DNA from: DDH964 sp963806685
GTDB taxonomy: Bacteria; Desulfobacterota; Desulfuromonadia; Desulfuromonadales; DDH964
Direction of reading: 5' to 3'
Assembly: GCA_963806685.1 (NCBI GenBank)
Contig: CAWDZB010000023.1
Span: 1 to 64,000 of the forward strand
Length of the DNA: 64,000 nt
The notes under the pieces are model-generated. The model saw only the letters and a list, made by a program, of their open reading frames with translations, made no database searches and was not told the DNA's origin. The translations under genes were made by a program, and so were the position numbers. Position 1 is the stretch's first letter. Every line of letters begins with the position of its first letter. Below are positions 11,001 through 19,362 of this stretch, piece by piece.

Positions 11001-11924
11001 GTGCAGGCAGCCATCGATGTCGGTTCCAATGCCGTGCGTCTGCTACTCGGTTCTCTGGACGAGACCGGGCGGCTGGTGCCGCTGGAATACCACCTGCGGA
11101 TCACCCGCCTGGGCGGCGGATTTCGTCCCGATATGGGTCTGTCTCCCGATGCAATGGAGCGGACCCTTTCTGCTTTGGGCGGACTTGCCCGAAGGATTGC
11201 CACTGGCGGGGTCGAAGACGTTGCCGCGGTCGGCACCGCGGCGTTGCGCCGGGCCGCCAACGGGCCGGCCTTCGTAGCCCGGGTGAGGCAGGCAACCGGG
11301 CTGACGATTAGGATCATTGACGGCGAGGAGGAGGCGCGGCTGGCCGCGGCCGGCGTGCTGGCCGCCCTCGAACCGCGCCCGGCCCAGGGGCTGATTTTCG
11401 ATATTGGCGGCGGCAGCACCGAGTTCATCCTGGTGGTGAACGGGGCGATCCGCTTTCACCGCAGCTATCCCCTCGGGGTGGTGTTTCTCTGCGAAGATTT
11501 CCCGGACTCGGCTGAGCAGGCGACGGAAATAGCCCGTCAACTCGGACATCTACGCGCCGACCTGGCGGAGGTCGGCCTGCGGCCCCTCCTCGCCGAGCCC
11601 GGTTGCATGCTCATCGGGACGGCCGGTTCCGTCACCAGCCTGGCCGCTCTGCAACTGAAAATGGCGGACTACGACTGGCGCCGGGTGAACAACCTGCGCT
11701 TGACCCTGGATGATCTGGTGGTCTGGCAGCGACGCCTCACCGGCCTCGATATCACCGGCCGGGAAGCCCTGCCGGGACTCGAAGCGGGGAGGGGGGACCT
11801 GATCCTGCCGGGGCTGGAAATCGTCCTGCAGCTCCTCGCCGGCTTCGGCAAGGAGGCCTTTACGGTCAGCGATTTCGGTCTTCTCGAGGGGCTGCTGCTG
11901 ACCACGGCAGGTTCTCACCGTTAA
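11001..11924 (+). CDS. Ppx/GppA phosphatase family protein
   Basis: The GTG start directly follows the TAA of the cotransporter gene, so the two are probably one transcript. The 307-residue product has the actin-like ATPase fold of exopolyphosphatase and pppGpp phosphohydrolase: AIDVGSNAVRLLLG at the N-terminus (phosphate 1), a conserved GEEEA segment, and FDIGGGSTEFIL (phosphate 2). It lacks the extra C-terminal HD-like domain of E. coli Ppx and so is the short two-domain form. Whether it prefers polyphosphate or pppGpp cannot be decided from sequence. Pairing with a phosphate carrier favours polyphosphate or phosphate control. Confidence 0.87.
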   Translation: MQAAIDVGSNAVRLLLGSLDETGRLVPLEYHLRITRLGGGFRPDMGLSPDAMERTLSALGGLARRIATGGVEDVAAVGTAALRRAANGPAFVARVRQATGLTIRIIDGEEEARLAAAGVLAALEPRPAQGLIFDIGGGSTEFILVVNGAIRFHRSYPLGVVFLCEDFPDSAEQATEIARQLGHLRADLAEVGLRPLLAEPGCMLIGTAGSVTSLAALQLKMADYDWRRVNNLRLTLDDLVVWQRRLTGLDITGREALPGLEAGRGDLILPGLEIVLQLLAGFGKEAFTVSDFGLLEGLLLTTAGSHR

Positions 11925-11925
11925 A

Positions 11926-11954
11926 TTGACATTTTAGCCTCGGTAAATTATATT
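11926..11954 (+). promoter_or_regulatory. Consensus sigma-70 promoter of the iorAB-paaK operon
   Basis: A perfect TTGACA (11926-11931), a 17-base spacer and TATATT (11949-11954) make one of the strongest-looking promoters in the window. It lies just after the ppx stop and 65 bases before the preferred iorA ATG at 12019. This indicates that the ior operon is transcribed independently of the phosphate genes. Confidence 0.75.
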
Positions 11955-12018
11955 CAACCCTCGTTTAAGCATCCCCTTCCGGGTGCCTTCAGCCCATCCA
12001 CCGAAGGAACCATTCACC

Positions 12019-13797
12019 ATGGACAAAGCCGTCCTCTCAGGTAATGAAGCCATCGCCCGCGGTGCCTTCGAAGCCGGGGTTCGGGTCGCTTCGGCGTATC
12101 CCGGCACGCCGAGCACCGAGATCCTCGAAAACGTCGTCAACTACCCGAGCATCGACGCCTCCTGGGCGCCGAATGAAAAGGTCGCCCTGGAAGTCGGCAT
12201 CGGCGCCAGCTTCGGCGGGGCGCGGGCGCTGGTCACCATGAAGCACGTCGGCGTGAACGTCGCCGCCGACCCGCTCTTCACTTTTTCCTATACCGGGGTG
12301 CGCGGTGGCCTGGTCCTGGTGACCGCCGATGACCCGGAGATGCACTCCTCCCAGAACGAGCAGGACAACCGCAATTATGCCAAGTTCGCCAAGGTGCCGA
12401 TGCTGGAGCCGGCCGATTCCCAGGAGTGCAAGGACTTCACCCGCCTGGCCCTGGAGATCTCCGAACAGTACGACACTCCGGTCATGCTGCGGACCACCAC
12501 GCGGATCTCCCACAGCAAGTCGCTGGTCACCCTCGGCGAACCGGTCACCGGCCTGCCCGAGCCCCGCCTGGAGCGCAACGCCGCCAAACTGGTGATGCTC
12601 CCCAGCAATGCCCGCCGCCGCCATCCGCTGGTCGAGGAGCGGCTGGTTAAGCTGGCCGCGGCCGGATCGACCCTGGCCTGCAACCGCATGGACATGCGCG
12701 ATGCCGAGGTCGGCATCATCACCTCCGGGGTCTGCTACAACTACGTTCGCGAGGTGATGCCCAATGCCTCCACCCTCAAGCTCGGCCTGATTCACCCCCT
12801 GCCCAAGGAACTGATCCGGGATTTCGCCTCCCGGGTCAGGCGCCTGCTGATCGTCGAGGAACTCGACCCCTTCATCGAAGAGCAGGTCAAGGCGATGGGA
12901 ATCCCCTGCCAGGGGAAGGAGTTGCTCTCCCTCTGCGGCGAACTGACCCCGGGAGTCCTGCGCAAAGCCCTTGCCCCCCTGGGACTGACCCAGCCTCCGG
13001 CGGCCGGTTCCGATACGAGCCTGCCCGAACTGCCGCCCCGGCCGCCCAACATGTGCCCCGGCTGCCCCCACCGCGGGGTTTTCTTCGCCCTCAACCAGCT
13101 GAAGGCCTACGTCACCGGGGATATCGGCTGCTATACCCTGGGGTTCATGCCGCCCCTTTCGGCGATGGATACCTGTGTCTGCATGGGCGCCAGCGTCGGC
13201 AACGCCATCGGCGTGGTCAAGGTGGTGCCGGAGGAGGAGAAACGCCAGGTGGTCGCCGTCATCGGCGATTCGACCTTCCTGCACACCGGGATCAACGGCC
13301 TGATGGACATGGTCTACAGCCAGTCGCCGACCACCCTGGTCATCCTCGACAACCGCATCACCGGCATGACCGGGCGCCAGGACAACCCGGCTTCCGGCTT
13401 CACCCTCATGGACCAGGTCGCGCCGCAGGTCGACTTCGTCCAGCTCTGCCAGGCCCTGGGGGTCAGGCACGTGCGCACCGTCGATCCCTTCGACCTGGCC
13501 GAGACCAAGGCAGTGATCGCCGAGGAGATGGCGCGGCCGGAACCGTCGGTGGTGATCACCAACCGGCCTTGCGTGCTGGTCAAGCGTGCCGGGGTCTTCG
13601 AGCGCGGCCCGCTGCTCGAGGTGACCGAGGAGAACTGTACCGGCTGCCGGGCCTGCCTGCGCATCGGCTGCCCGGCGATCATCTGGAAACCCGGAGAAGG
13701 GAAGAAGGGGGTTGCCCACATCGATCCGCTGCTTTGCACCGGCTGCGATGTCTGCCGCCAACTCTGCCGCTTCGATGCCATCGGGAGGGCTCAATGA
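12019..13797 (+). CDS. iorA: Indolepyruvate:ferredoxin oxidoreductase, alpha subunit
   Basis: This 592-residue subunit oxidatively decarboxylates arylpyruvates from Trp, Phe and Tyr to aryl-CoA and reduces ferredoxin, or runs in reverse. The N-terminal pyrimidine-binding domain contains SAYPGTPSTEILEN. The TPP/Mg site includes GDIGCYTLG and GDSTFLHTG. The C-terminus carries a two-cluster ferredoxin domain (CTGCRACLRIGCP and CTGCDVCRQLC). I prefer the ATG at 12019 (MDKAVLSGNEA), which follows GAAGGA, over an in-frame GTG at 11983. Its TGA overlaps the iorB ATG (ATGA). A sigma-70 promoter lies upstream. Confidence 0.95.
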   Translation: MDKAVLSGNEAIARGAFEAGVRVASAYPGTPSTEILENVVNYPSIDASWAPNEKVALEVGIGASFGGARALVTMKHVGVNVAADPLFTFSYTGVRGGLVLVTADDPEMHSSQNEQDNRNYAKFAKVPMLEPADSQECKDFTRLALEISEQYDTPVMLRTTTRISHSKSLVTLGEPVTGLPEPRLERNAAKLVMLPSNARRRHPLVEERLVKLAAAGSTLACNRMDMRDAEVGIITSGVCYNYVREVMPNASTLKLGLIHPLPKELIRDFASRVRRLLIVEELDPFIEEQVKAMGIPCQGKELLSLCGELTPGVLRKALAPLGLTQPPAAGSDTSLPELPPRPPNMCPGCPHRGVFFALNQLKAYVTGDIGCYTLGFMPPLSAMDTCVCMGASVGNAIGVVKVVPEEEKRQVVAVIGDSTFLHTGINGLMDMVYSQSPTTLVILDNRITGMTGRQDNPASGFTLMDQVAPQVDFVQLCQALGVRHVRTVDPFDLAETKAVIAEEMARPEPSVVITNRPCVLVKRAGVFERGPLLEVTEENCTGCRACLRIGCPAIIWKPGEGKKGVAHIDPLLCTGCDVCRQLCRFDAIGRAQ

Positions 13798-14372
13798 CCA
13801 ACGACATCACCAACATCCTGCTGGTCGGGGTCGGCGGCCAGGGGATCCTGCTGGCCTCGGAAATCCTCGCCGAAACCTTCATGCTCGCCGGTTTCGACGT
13901 CAAGAAGAGCGAAATCCACGGCATGTCCCAGCGCGGCGGCAGCGTCGTCTCCCACGTCCGTTTCGGCCCCCAGGTCTACTCACCGATCGTTCCGGAAGGA
14001 GAGGGGGACGTCCTCTTCGGTTTCGAACTGATGGAGACCTGCCGCGCCCTGCCCCTGCTGCGTCACGGCGCCAGGGTGATCGCCAACGACCTGCAGATTC
14101 CGCCGCCGGCGGTGCTCTCCGGCGCGCAGGCTTATCCCCAGGATCTGCCGGAGATCATCCGTGGCCGGTTTCCGGACTTCCTGCTGGTCGACGGCCAGCA
14201 CCTCGCCGTGCAGGCCGGCAACCCCCGAACCGCCAACACCGTGCTGCTCGGCGCGGTCTCCAAACGACTCGATATTGCCGCCGACTACTGGCAGCAGGCC
14301 CTGGAAAAGATGGTCCCGAAACGGTTTCTGGATGAAAATCTCAAGGCCTTTGCCCTGGGACGGGAATGCTGA
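13794..14372 (+). CDS. iorB: Indolepyruvate:ferredoxin oxidoreductase, beta subunit
   Basis: This 192-residue gamma-type subunit of the 2-oxoacid:ferredoxin oxidoreductase family has LLVGVGGQGILLASEIL at the N-terminus (CoA/nucleotide-binding loop), SEIHGMSQRGGSV in the middle and GNPRTANTVLLGA later, all family signatures. The ATG is embedded in the iorA stop, so synthesis is coupled to the alpha subunit, with which it forms the heteromer. A paaK-type ligase starts 18 bases downstream. Confidence 0.95.
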   Translation: MTNDITNILLVGVGGQGILLASEILAETFMLAGFDVKKSEIHGMSQRGGSVVSHVRFGPQVYSPIVPEGEGDVLFGFELMETCRALPLLRHGARVIANDLQIPPPAVLSGAQAYPQDLPEIIRGRFPDFLLVDGQHLAVQAGNPRTANTVLLGAVSKRLDIAADYWQQALEKMVPKRFLDENLKAFALGREC

Positions 14373-14390
14373 GAAGGAAAGGGGGCGACG

Positions 14391-15698
14391 ATGATCTGGA
14401 ATGACGAGTTCGAAACTCTGCCGCGGGAAGCACTGGAATCCCTGCAGCTCAAGCGGCTGCGGCAGACCGTGGAACGGGTGAACGTCACCGTGCCGTTCTA
14501 CCGCGAAAGCTTCCGCAAGGCCGGGGTCCGCCCCGACCAGATCAAAAGCCTCGACGACCTGCGCCGGCTGCCGTTCACCCTCAAGCAGGACATGCGCGAC
14601 AACTACCCCTACGGACTGTTTGCCGTCCCCCTCGAGCAGATCGTACGTATCCACGCCTCCTCGGGAACGACCGGGAAGCCGACGGTGGTCGGCTACACCC
14701 GCCGCGACATCGAGACCTGGTCGGAGTTGATGGCCCGCTCCTTCGTCGCCGCCGGCGCCCACCGGGGGGACGTGATCCACAACGCCTACGGTTACGGCCT
14801 GTTCACCGGCGGCCTGGGTGCCCACTACGGGGCCGAAAAGCTCGGCGCCTCGGTCATCCCCATGTCCGGTGGCAACACCAAAAAGCAGATCATGATCATG
14901 CAGGACTTCGGCTCCACGGTCCTGACCTGTACTCCTTCCTACAGCCTCTACCTGGCCGAGGCCGCGGCGGAGGAAGGGATCGACATCCGCAAGCTCAAGC
15001 TGCGGGTGGGTATTTTCGGCGCCGAGCCGTGGAGCGAATCGATCCGCCAGGAGATCGAGGAGAAGCTCAACATCAAGGCCATCGACATCTACGGCCTCTC
15101 GGAGATCCTCGGCCCCGGGGTGGGCATCGAGTGCATCGAAGCCCAGAAGGGGCTGCACATCTGGGAGGACCACTTTATTCCCGAAATCATCGATCCGGAC
15201 AGCGGCGAGGTGCTGCCGGTCGGGGAACGGGGCGAGCTGGTGATTACCACCATCACCAAGGAGGGGATCCCGATGCTGCGCTACCGGACCCGGGACATCA
15301 CCCGGCTGATCCCGGAGCCCTGCCTCTGCGGCCGCACCCACCTGCGTCTGGAGCGGATGAGCGGCCGCAGCGACGACATGTTGATCATCCGCGGGGTCAA
15401 CGTCTTCCCTTCGCAGATCGAGAGCGTGCTGATGACCATCGAGGGGATCGAGCCCCACTACCAGCTGATCGTCGAGCGTGAAGAGAACCTCGATACCCTC
15501 GAGGTCCAGGTCGAGGTCAACGAGCTGACCTTTTCCGACGAGGTCAAGGTCCTGCAGGATTTGACCAGGAAAATTCAGAAGGAAATCAAGGACTTGCTTG
15601 GCGTTACCTGCAAGGTGCGGTTGGTCGAGCCGAAGACCATCGCGCGCAGCGAAGGGAAGGCCAGGCGCGTCATCGACAACCGTCCGCCGCAGAACTGA
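14391..15698 (+). CDS. paaK: Phenylacetate-CoA ligase family protein (first copy)
   Basis: This 435-residue adenylate-forming enzyme activates an aryl acid to its CoA thioester with ATP. Visible motifs are the P-loop-like HASSGTTGKPTVVGYT (about residue 87), the A5-like YGLSEILGPGVG, and the hinge and C-terminal GRSDDMLIIRGVNVFPSQIE with GKARRVID. It matches full-length PaaK. In the ior operon it probably interconverts aryl-CoA made by IorAB with the free acid, either conserving ATP (AMP-forming in reverse) or activating exogenous phenylacetate or indoleacetate. The true substrate is inferred only. Confidence 0.92.
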   Translation: MIWNDEFETLPREALESLQLKRLRQTVERVNVTVPFYRESFRKAGVRPDQIKSLDDLRRLPFTLKQDMRDNYPYGLFAVPLEQIVRIHASSGTTGKPTVVGYTRRDIETWSELMARSFVAAGAHRGDVIHNAYGYGLFTGGLGAHYGAEKLGASVIPMSGGNTKKQIMIMQDFGSTVLTCTPSYSLYLAEAAAEEGIDIRKLKLRVGIFGAEPWSESIRQEIEEKLNIKAIDIYGLSEILGPGVGIECIEAQKGLHIWEDHFIPEIIDPDSGEVLPVGERGELVITTITKEGIPMLRYRTRDITRLIPEPCLCGRTHLRLERMSGRSDDMLIIRGVNVFPSQIESVLMTIEGIEPHYQLIVEREENLDTLEVQVEVNELTFSDEVKVLQDLTRKIQKEIKDLLGVTCKVRLVEPKTIARSEGKARRVIDNRPPQN

Positions 15699-15727
15699 GT
15701 CGATTCCCGTTTGCCAGGAGGCGCTCC

Positions 15728-16159
15728 ATGAAAGTCGAACAGATTTCCATCTTCATCGAGAACAAGTCGGGCCGTCTGGCGGAAGTTACCCGCATCCTCG
15801 GCGAGGCCGGGGTCAACATTCGCGCCCTGTCGCTGGCCGACACCTCCGATTTCGGCATCCTGCGGTTGATCGTCGACCGCACCGACCTGGCCAAGAGTGT
15901 GCTCAAGGAGCAGGGGTTCACCGTCAACAAGACCGAGGTGGTGGCCGTCGAGGTTCCGGACCGTCCCAAGGGGCTGTTCGGGATTCTCGAGGCTCTCGAC
16001 CAGGGGCAGGTCAACGTCGAATACATGTATGCCTTCGTTGAGCGCTGTGGCGAAAATGCCGTGATCATCTTCCGTTTCGACCATCCCGAAGAGGCTATCC
16101 GGCTGCTGATCGAAAAGGGCTTCAGGGTTCTGGAAGGGGAGCGGGTCTACGCCATGTAG
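15728..16159 (+). CDS. ACT domain protein of the aryl-CoA operon
   Basis: This 143-residue protein has two tandem ACT folds (about residues 3-70 and 72-140). The first opens with QISIFIENKSGRLAEVTRIL and a GVNIRALSLAD segment typical of amino-acid-binding ACT domains. It has no catalytic domain. It lies between two paaK genes and behind an AGGAGG site, so it probably senses an aromatic amino acid or aryl acid and controls the ligases or IorAB. No target is proven. The linkage of a stand-alone ACT protein to paaK and iorAB recurs in anaerobes. Confidence 0.9.
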   Translation: MKVEQISIFIENKSGRLAEVTRILGEAGVNIRALSLADTSDFGILRLIVDRTDLAKSVLKEQGFTVNKTEVVAVEVPDRPKGLFGILEALDQGQVNVEYMYAFVERCGENAVIIFRFDHPEEAIRLLIEKGFRVLEGERVYAM

Positions 16160-16174
16160 GCCGGAACGTGTCCA

Positions 16175-17524
16175 ATGGCTGAATCCTCCATCATCGACCC
16201 GGCGACTGCCCGGGAACTGCGCATCTGGGACCCGGTGCACGAGTGTATGGGCCGCGAGGAGTTGGAACTCCTGCAGCTGACCCGACTGCGCGCCACTCTG
16301 GAGCAGGTCTATCGCCACGTCCCGTGTTACCGGGAAAAGTTCGATGCCCTCGGCATCGTTCCCGGTGACCTCCAGAGCCTGGCCGACCTGGCGAAATTCC
16401 CCTTTACCGACAAGGAAGACCTGCGCCGGAACTACCCCTACGGTATGTTCGCCGTCCCACTGCGAGAGGTGGTGCGCATCCATTCCTCCTCAGGGACGAC
16501 CGGCAAGCCGACGGTGGTCGGCTACACCCGGGCCGACCTGCAGACCTGGACCGAGCTGGCGGCGCGATTCATGACCGCCGCCGGGGTCACCGAAGACGAC
16601 ATCGTCCACATTGCCTTCGGCTACGGGCTGTTCACCGGGGCCTTCGGCCTCCACTACGGTGCGGAGCGCATCGGCGCTTCGGTCATCCCCATGTCGAGCG
16701 GCAACACCGACAAGCAGATCATGATCATGCAGGACTACCGGTCCACTGCCCTGGTTTGCACTCCCTCCTATGCCCTGACCATCGCCGACCGGCTGGAGAA
16801 ACTCGGCATCGACCCGACCAGCCTGAACCTGCGGTTTGGACTGTTCGGTGCCGAACCCTGGACCGAAGAGATGCGCCGGGAAATCGAGACCCGGCTGGGG
16901 ATCGTGGCCACCGACAATTACGGCCTGAGCGAGGTGATGGGGCCGGGGGTTGCCGGCGAATGTCTTTGCCGCTGCGGCATGCACATCTTCGAGGACCATT
17001 TCATTCCCGAGATCATCGACCCGGAAACCGGAGAAACCCTGGGCGCAGGGGAGGTGGGGGAGCTGGTTATCACCAGCATCACCAAGGAAGCTTTTCCGAT
17101 GATCCGCTACCGTACGCGGGACATCACCCGGCTCGATTACAGCCCATGCTCCTGCGGCCGCACCCAGGTGCGGATGGCAAAGACCATGGGGCGCAGCGAC
17201 GATATGCTGATCATCAAGGGAGTCAACATCTTCCCGACCCAGATCGAGGAGGTCCTGTTTCGGATCGAGGGGTGTGAGCCCCATTACCAGCTGGTGGTCG
17301 ACAAGGTCGGGGCGATGGACATTCTCGAGGTTCACGTCGAGGTCAATGAACGGATATTCTTCGACGAAATGAAACGCCAGCGGGCCTTCGTCGATTTCGT
17401 CGAGAAGAAACTGGCCTCTGCGCTCGGAGTCGGTGCCAAGGTTAAGTTGGTCGAGCCGTCTTCCATCAAGCGCCACGAGGGGAAGGCCCAGCGGGTCATT
17501 GACAAACGCCCGAGATCGACCTGA
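16175..17524 (+). CDS. paaK: Phenylacetate-CoA ligase family protein (second copy)
   Basis: This 449-residue paralogue of the upstream ligase has the same HSSSGTTGKPTVVGYT loop, YGLSEVMGPGVAGEC and GRSDDMLIIKGVNIFPTQIE motifs. The two copies differ at many positions, including the segment after GPGV, where this copy has CLCRCGMH. They are therefore an old duplication that has probably diverged in substrate, for example phenylacetate versus indoleacetate or hydroxyphenylacetate. It is the last gene of the ior operon. It starts 15 bases after the ACT stop. Confidence 0.92.
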   Translation: MAESSIIDPATARELRIWDPVHECMGREELELLQLTRLRATLEQVYRHVPCYREKFDALGIVPGDLQSLADLAKFPFTDKEDLRRNYPYGMFAVPLREVVRIHSSSGTTGKPTVVGYTRADLQTWTELAARFMTAAGVTEDDIVHIAFGYGLFTGAFGLHYGAERIGASVIPMSSGNTDKQIMIMQDYRSTALVCTPSYALTIADRLEKLGIDPTSLNLRFGLFGAEPWTEEMRREIETRLGIVATDNYGLSEVMGPGVAGECLCRCGMHIFEDHFIPEIIDPETGETLGAGEVGELVITSITKEAFPMIRYRTRDITRLDYSPCSCGRTQVRMAKTMGRSDDMLIIKGVNIFPTQIEEVLFRIEGCEPHYQLVVDKVGAMDILEVHVEVNERIFFDEMKRQRAFVDFVEKKLASALGVGAKVKLVEPSSIKRHEGKAQRVIDKRPRST

Positions 17525-17595
17525 GCAGCTTGCATCTTGCTGAAATCACAAAAGAAGTTACCCGGTTTTTTCCAAGGGGAAAGCGTAGTTTCCAC

Positions 17596-17624
17596 TTGAC
17601 AACACCGTCCAAATTGCCGATAAT
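17596..17624 (+). promoter_or_regulatory. Promoter of the tRNA-Pro gene
   Basis: TTGACA at 17596-17601 and GATAAT at 17619-17624 with a 17-base spacer lie 17 bases upstream of the mature tRNA 5' end. A GCGCGAC-like GC-rich stretch follows the -10 box, as in stringently controlled stable RNA promoters. Confidence 0.7.
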
Positions 17625-17641
17625 CGCGACTCGTTGATTGA

Positions 17642-17718
<77 letters not shown>

Positions 17719-17744
17719 TTCAACGACAAGCCATACCAAGCAGT

Positions 17745-17773
17745 TAGGCCACTCAGGAATGAGTGGCCTATTT
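17745..17773 (+). terminator. Intrinsic terminator after tRNA-Pro
   Basis: TAGGCCACTCA, loop GGAA and TGAGTGGCCTA form a perfect 11-bp stem directly followed by TTT. It ends the tRNA transcript. Confidence 0.75.
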
Positions 17774-17871
17774 GCGTTGTCCAACTTCATCGTGCTTGGC
17801 GCCGCCACAAAACTGCTTCAATGGCCGGTCTCCGTGGGCTGGTTAGGTCATCACTCCGACAAGCAACAAGG

Positions 17872-18312
17872 TTACTGGCTGATCCTGTGAAAAACATTGG
17901 GGACTGGCAAGGGATCGTCATTGATGTTCGTCAACGTTTTGTTTTTGTTATTTAATACAAATTTGTTCACTTGAGTTCCTGCCTCGGATGAAGTGCCGTC
18001 CAAATTGGAGCAATACAGGGTGAACTCGACGGTCAGCACATGGTGTTCAATCGATCCCACACCATGCGCAAAACCAATCTGGTTTTGGCAAGAAAGGGTG
18101 AACGCGGTATCGTTAAGTCGGACGTCGCATGACCTGTTGCGATCGCAGGTGATAGAAAGGAGTTGGGTACTGCCGTCAAAGCTGTCGATCGCTTGCCAGA
18201 GACCGACAAAGGGCTGCTGACCACCGCCAAGGGAATCATCGGCTATACACACACCTGTAAGAACGAGTCCAAGAATAACTGAAAATGCGAAAAGCAGGCT
18301 ACGTCGTCTCAT
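17872..18312 (-). CDS. Hypothetical exported cysteine-containing protein
   Basis: A 146-residue protein with a clear Sec signal peptide: a basic MRRR start, a hydrophobic stretch of about 17 residues and a likely cut after an Ala near residue 24. The mature part is predicted beta-rich and contains four cysteines spaced like two disulfide pairs (ITCDRNRSC, LSC, YC). I do not recognise the family. No other minus-strand gene lies close, and the nearest neighbours are the tRNA and a 93-residue conserved protein. A periplasmic location is inferred from the signal peptide. Confidence 0.6.
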   Translation of the reverse strand: MRRRSLLFAFSVILGLVLTGVCIADDSLGGGQQPFVGLWQAIDSFDGSTQLLSITCDRNRSCDVRLNDTAFTLSCQNQIGFAHGVGSIEHHVLTVEFTLYCSNLDGTSSEAGTQVNKFVLNNKNKTLTNINDDPLPVPNVFHRISQ

Positions 18313-18411
18313 ATTTACCTCCTACTTTGCTTCGCAAGTGGGAGAGAATTCCACCTGATTTCATCTAGACAGGTTTTCCAGGAGATTCAAGTTGGAATCT
18401 TCCGGCCAACA

Positions 18412-18449
18412 AACGAAAAGGAACCAGCGGTTGTTGGTTCCTTTTCGTT
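18412..18449. terminator. Bidirectional intrinsic terminator-like hairpin
   Basis: AACGAAAAGGAACCA (18412-18426), an 8-nt loop and TGGTTCCTTTTCGTT (18435-18449) give a perfect 15-bp stem. AAAA and TTTT flank the GC-richer core, so it can terminate in either direction. It is the main feature of the otherwise gene-free interval 18313-18803. Confidence 0.6.
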
Positions 18450-18803
18450 GCCGGCCCGGAAGGTGAGGGGCTAGCCGAACTTCCTTCCCAATTCAGGGCT
18501 AGGTAATAATTTGCTTCAATGCAAGGTTGCTCAAAAAAGAGGCTGCGAAATTTGACATGTGAACGACTTTCCCGGGTAAAGACAGGGTTGGGGATGCCTC
18601 TGCGGGCAAGGTTGCCCAATTGCGTCGGGAAAAGGGGGGAATGGCAGGAGAAGGTACCGGCGAAGACTAATTTCAGAACAACCATACCTCAAGGTTACAT
18701 AATATATCTTATGCGACGTTCTGGTATGTTGGGGCGGCCAAGGAAGGGGCATGGCTTGCCTTGCGGTGCCCTTCCGATAAGAGAGAGCCGATCGGGAGAT
18801 GTC

Positions 18804-19085
18804 ATGTGGGGGTTCAATCTTGTCGTCACCATGGATCGCGAGGGACGCTTTGGCCACCTGATGAAGGAACTCGAGCTTTATGGGGAATTCCGCCGGTCCG
18901 AATTCTTCGGCGTGGTTCTGGGCCGGGTCGCCGGTGCCGAGGCCTTCCTCAAGATGGTCCGAGAAAAACGAGAAAAGCAGCTAACCGCCTTCCAGGACGT
19001 GGCCCGGATCGTCCTGTTGGGACAGGTCTTCACTTTTCAGCCGAAAAATTTCATTGAACTTGTCAGTGCGACGATTCGGCCCTAA
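18804..19085 (+). CDS. Conserved hypothetical protein, THUMP-like fold suspected
   Basis: The frame is open from further upstream, but the credible start is ATG 18804 (MWGFNLVVTMDREGRFG), which follows GGGAG. That gives 93 residues. The sequence has a beta-alpha-beta pattern (FNLVVTM, FFGVVLGRV, VFTFQPKNFIELV) that resembles the small THUMP-containing proteins linked to RNA modification. I have no decisive motif, so the function is unassigned. Downstream DNA up to 19362 is gene-free. Confidence 0.6.
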   Translation: MWGFNLVVTMDREGRFGHLMKELELYGEFRRSEFFGVVLGRVAGAEAFLKMVREKREKQLTAFQDVARIVLLGQVFTFQPKNFIELVSATIRP

Positions 19086-19362
19086 TGTCCCACTCCTGGC
19101 TGGCAAGAGGCATTACAATACCGCACCTGCTGTGCCGGACAGACGAATACCCGCACCCGCCCCTCGACCGCCGTCCCGACCCAAGCGAGCTGCATGCCCC
19201 CCGAGGGCTGGCCGCGAGGCTTGGCCCGAACCGCCTCGACCGTGGCTGACTGGAAATTACAAAAAAGACTTGAGGAATTACTTTAAGTCGACAGAAAGGA
19301 TAAATAAAACGGGTAATTGAAAGACAGTCAAAGAAACTACTTGATGGTTTATCCGTATCAAA

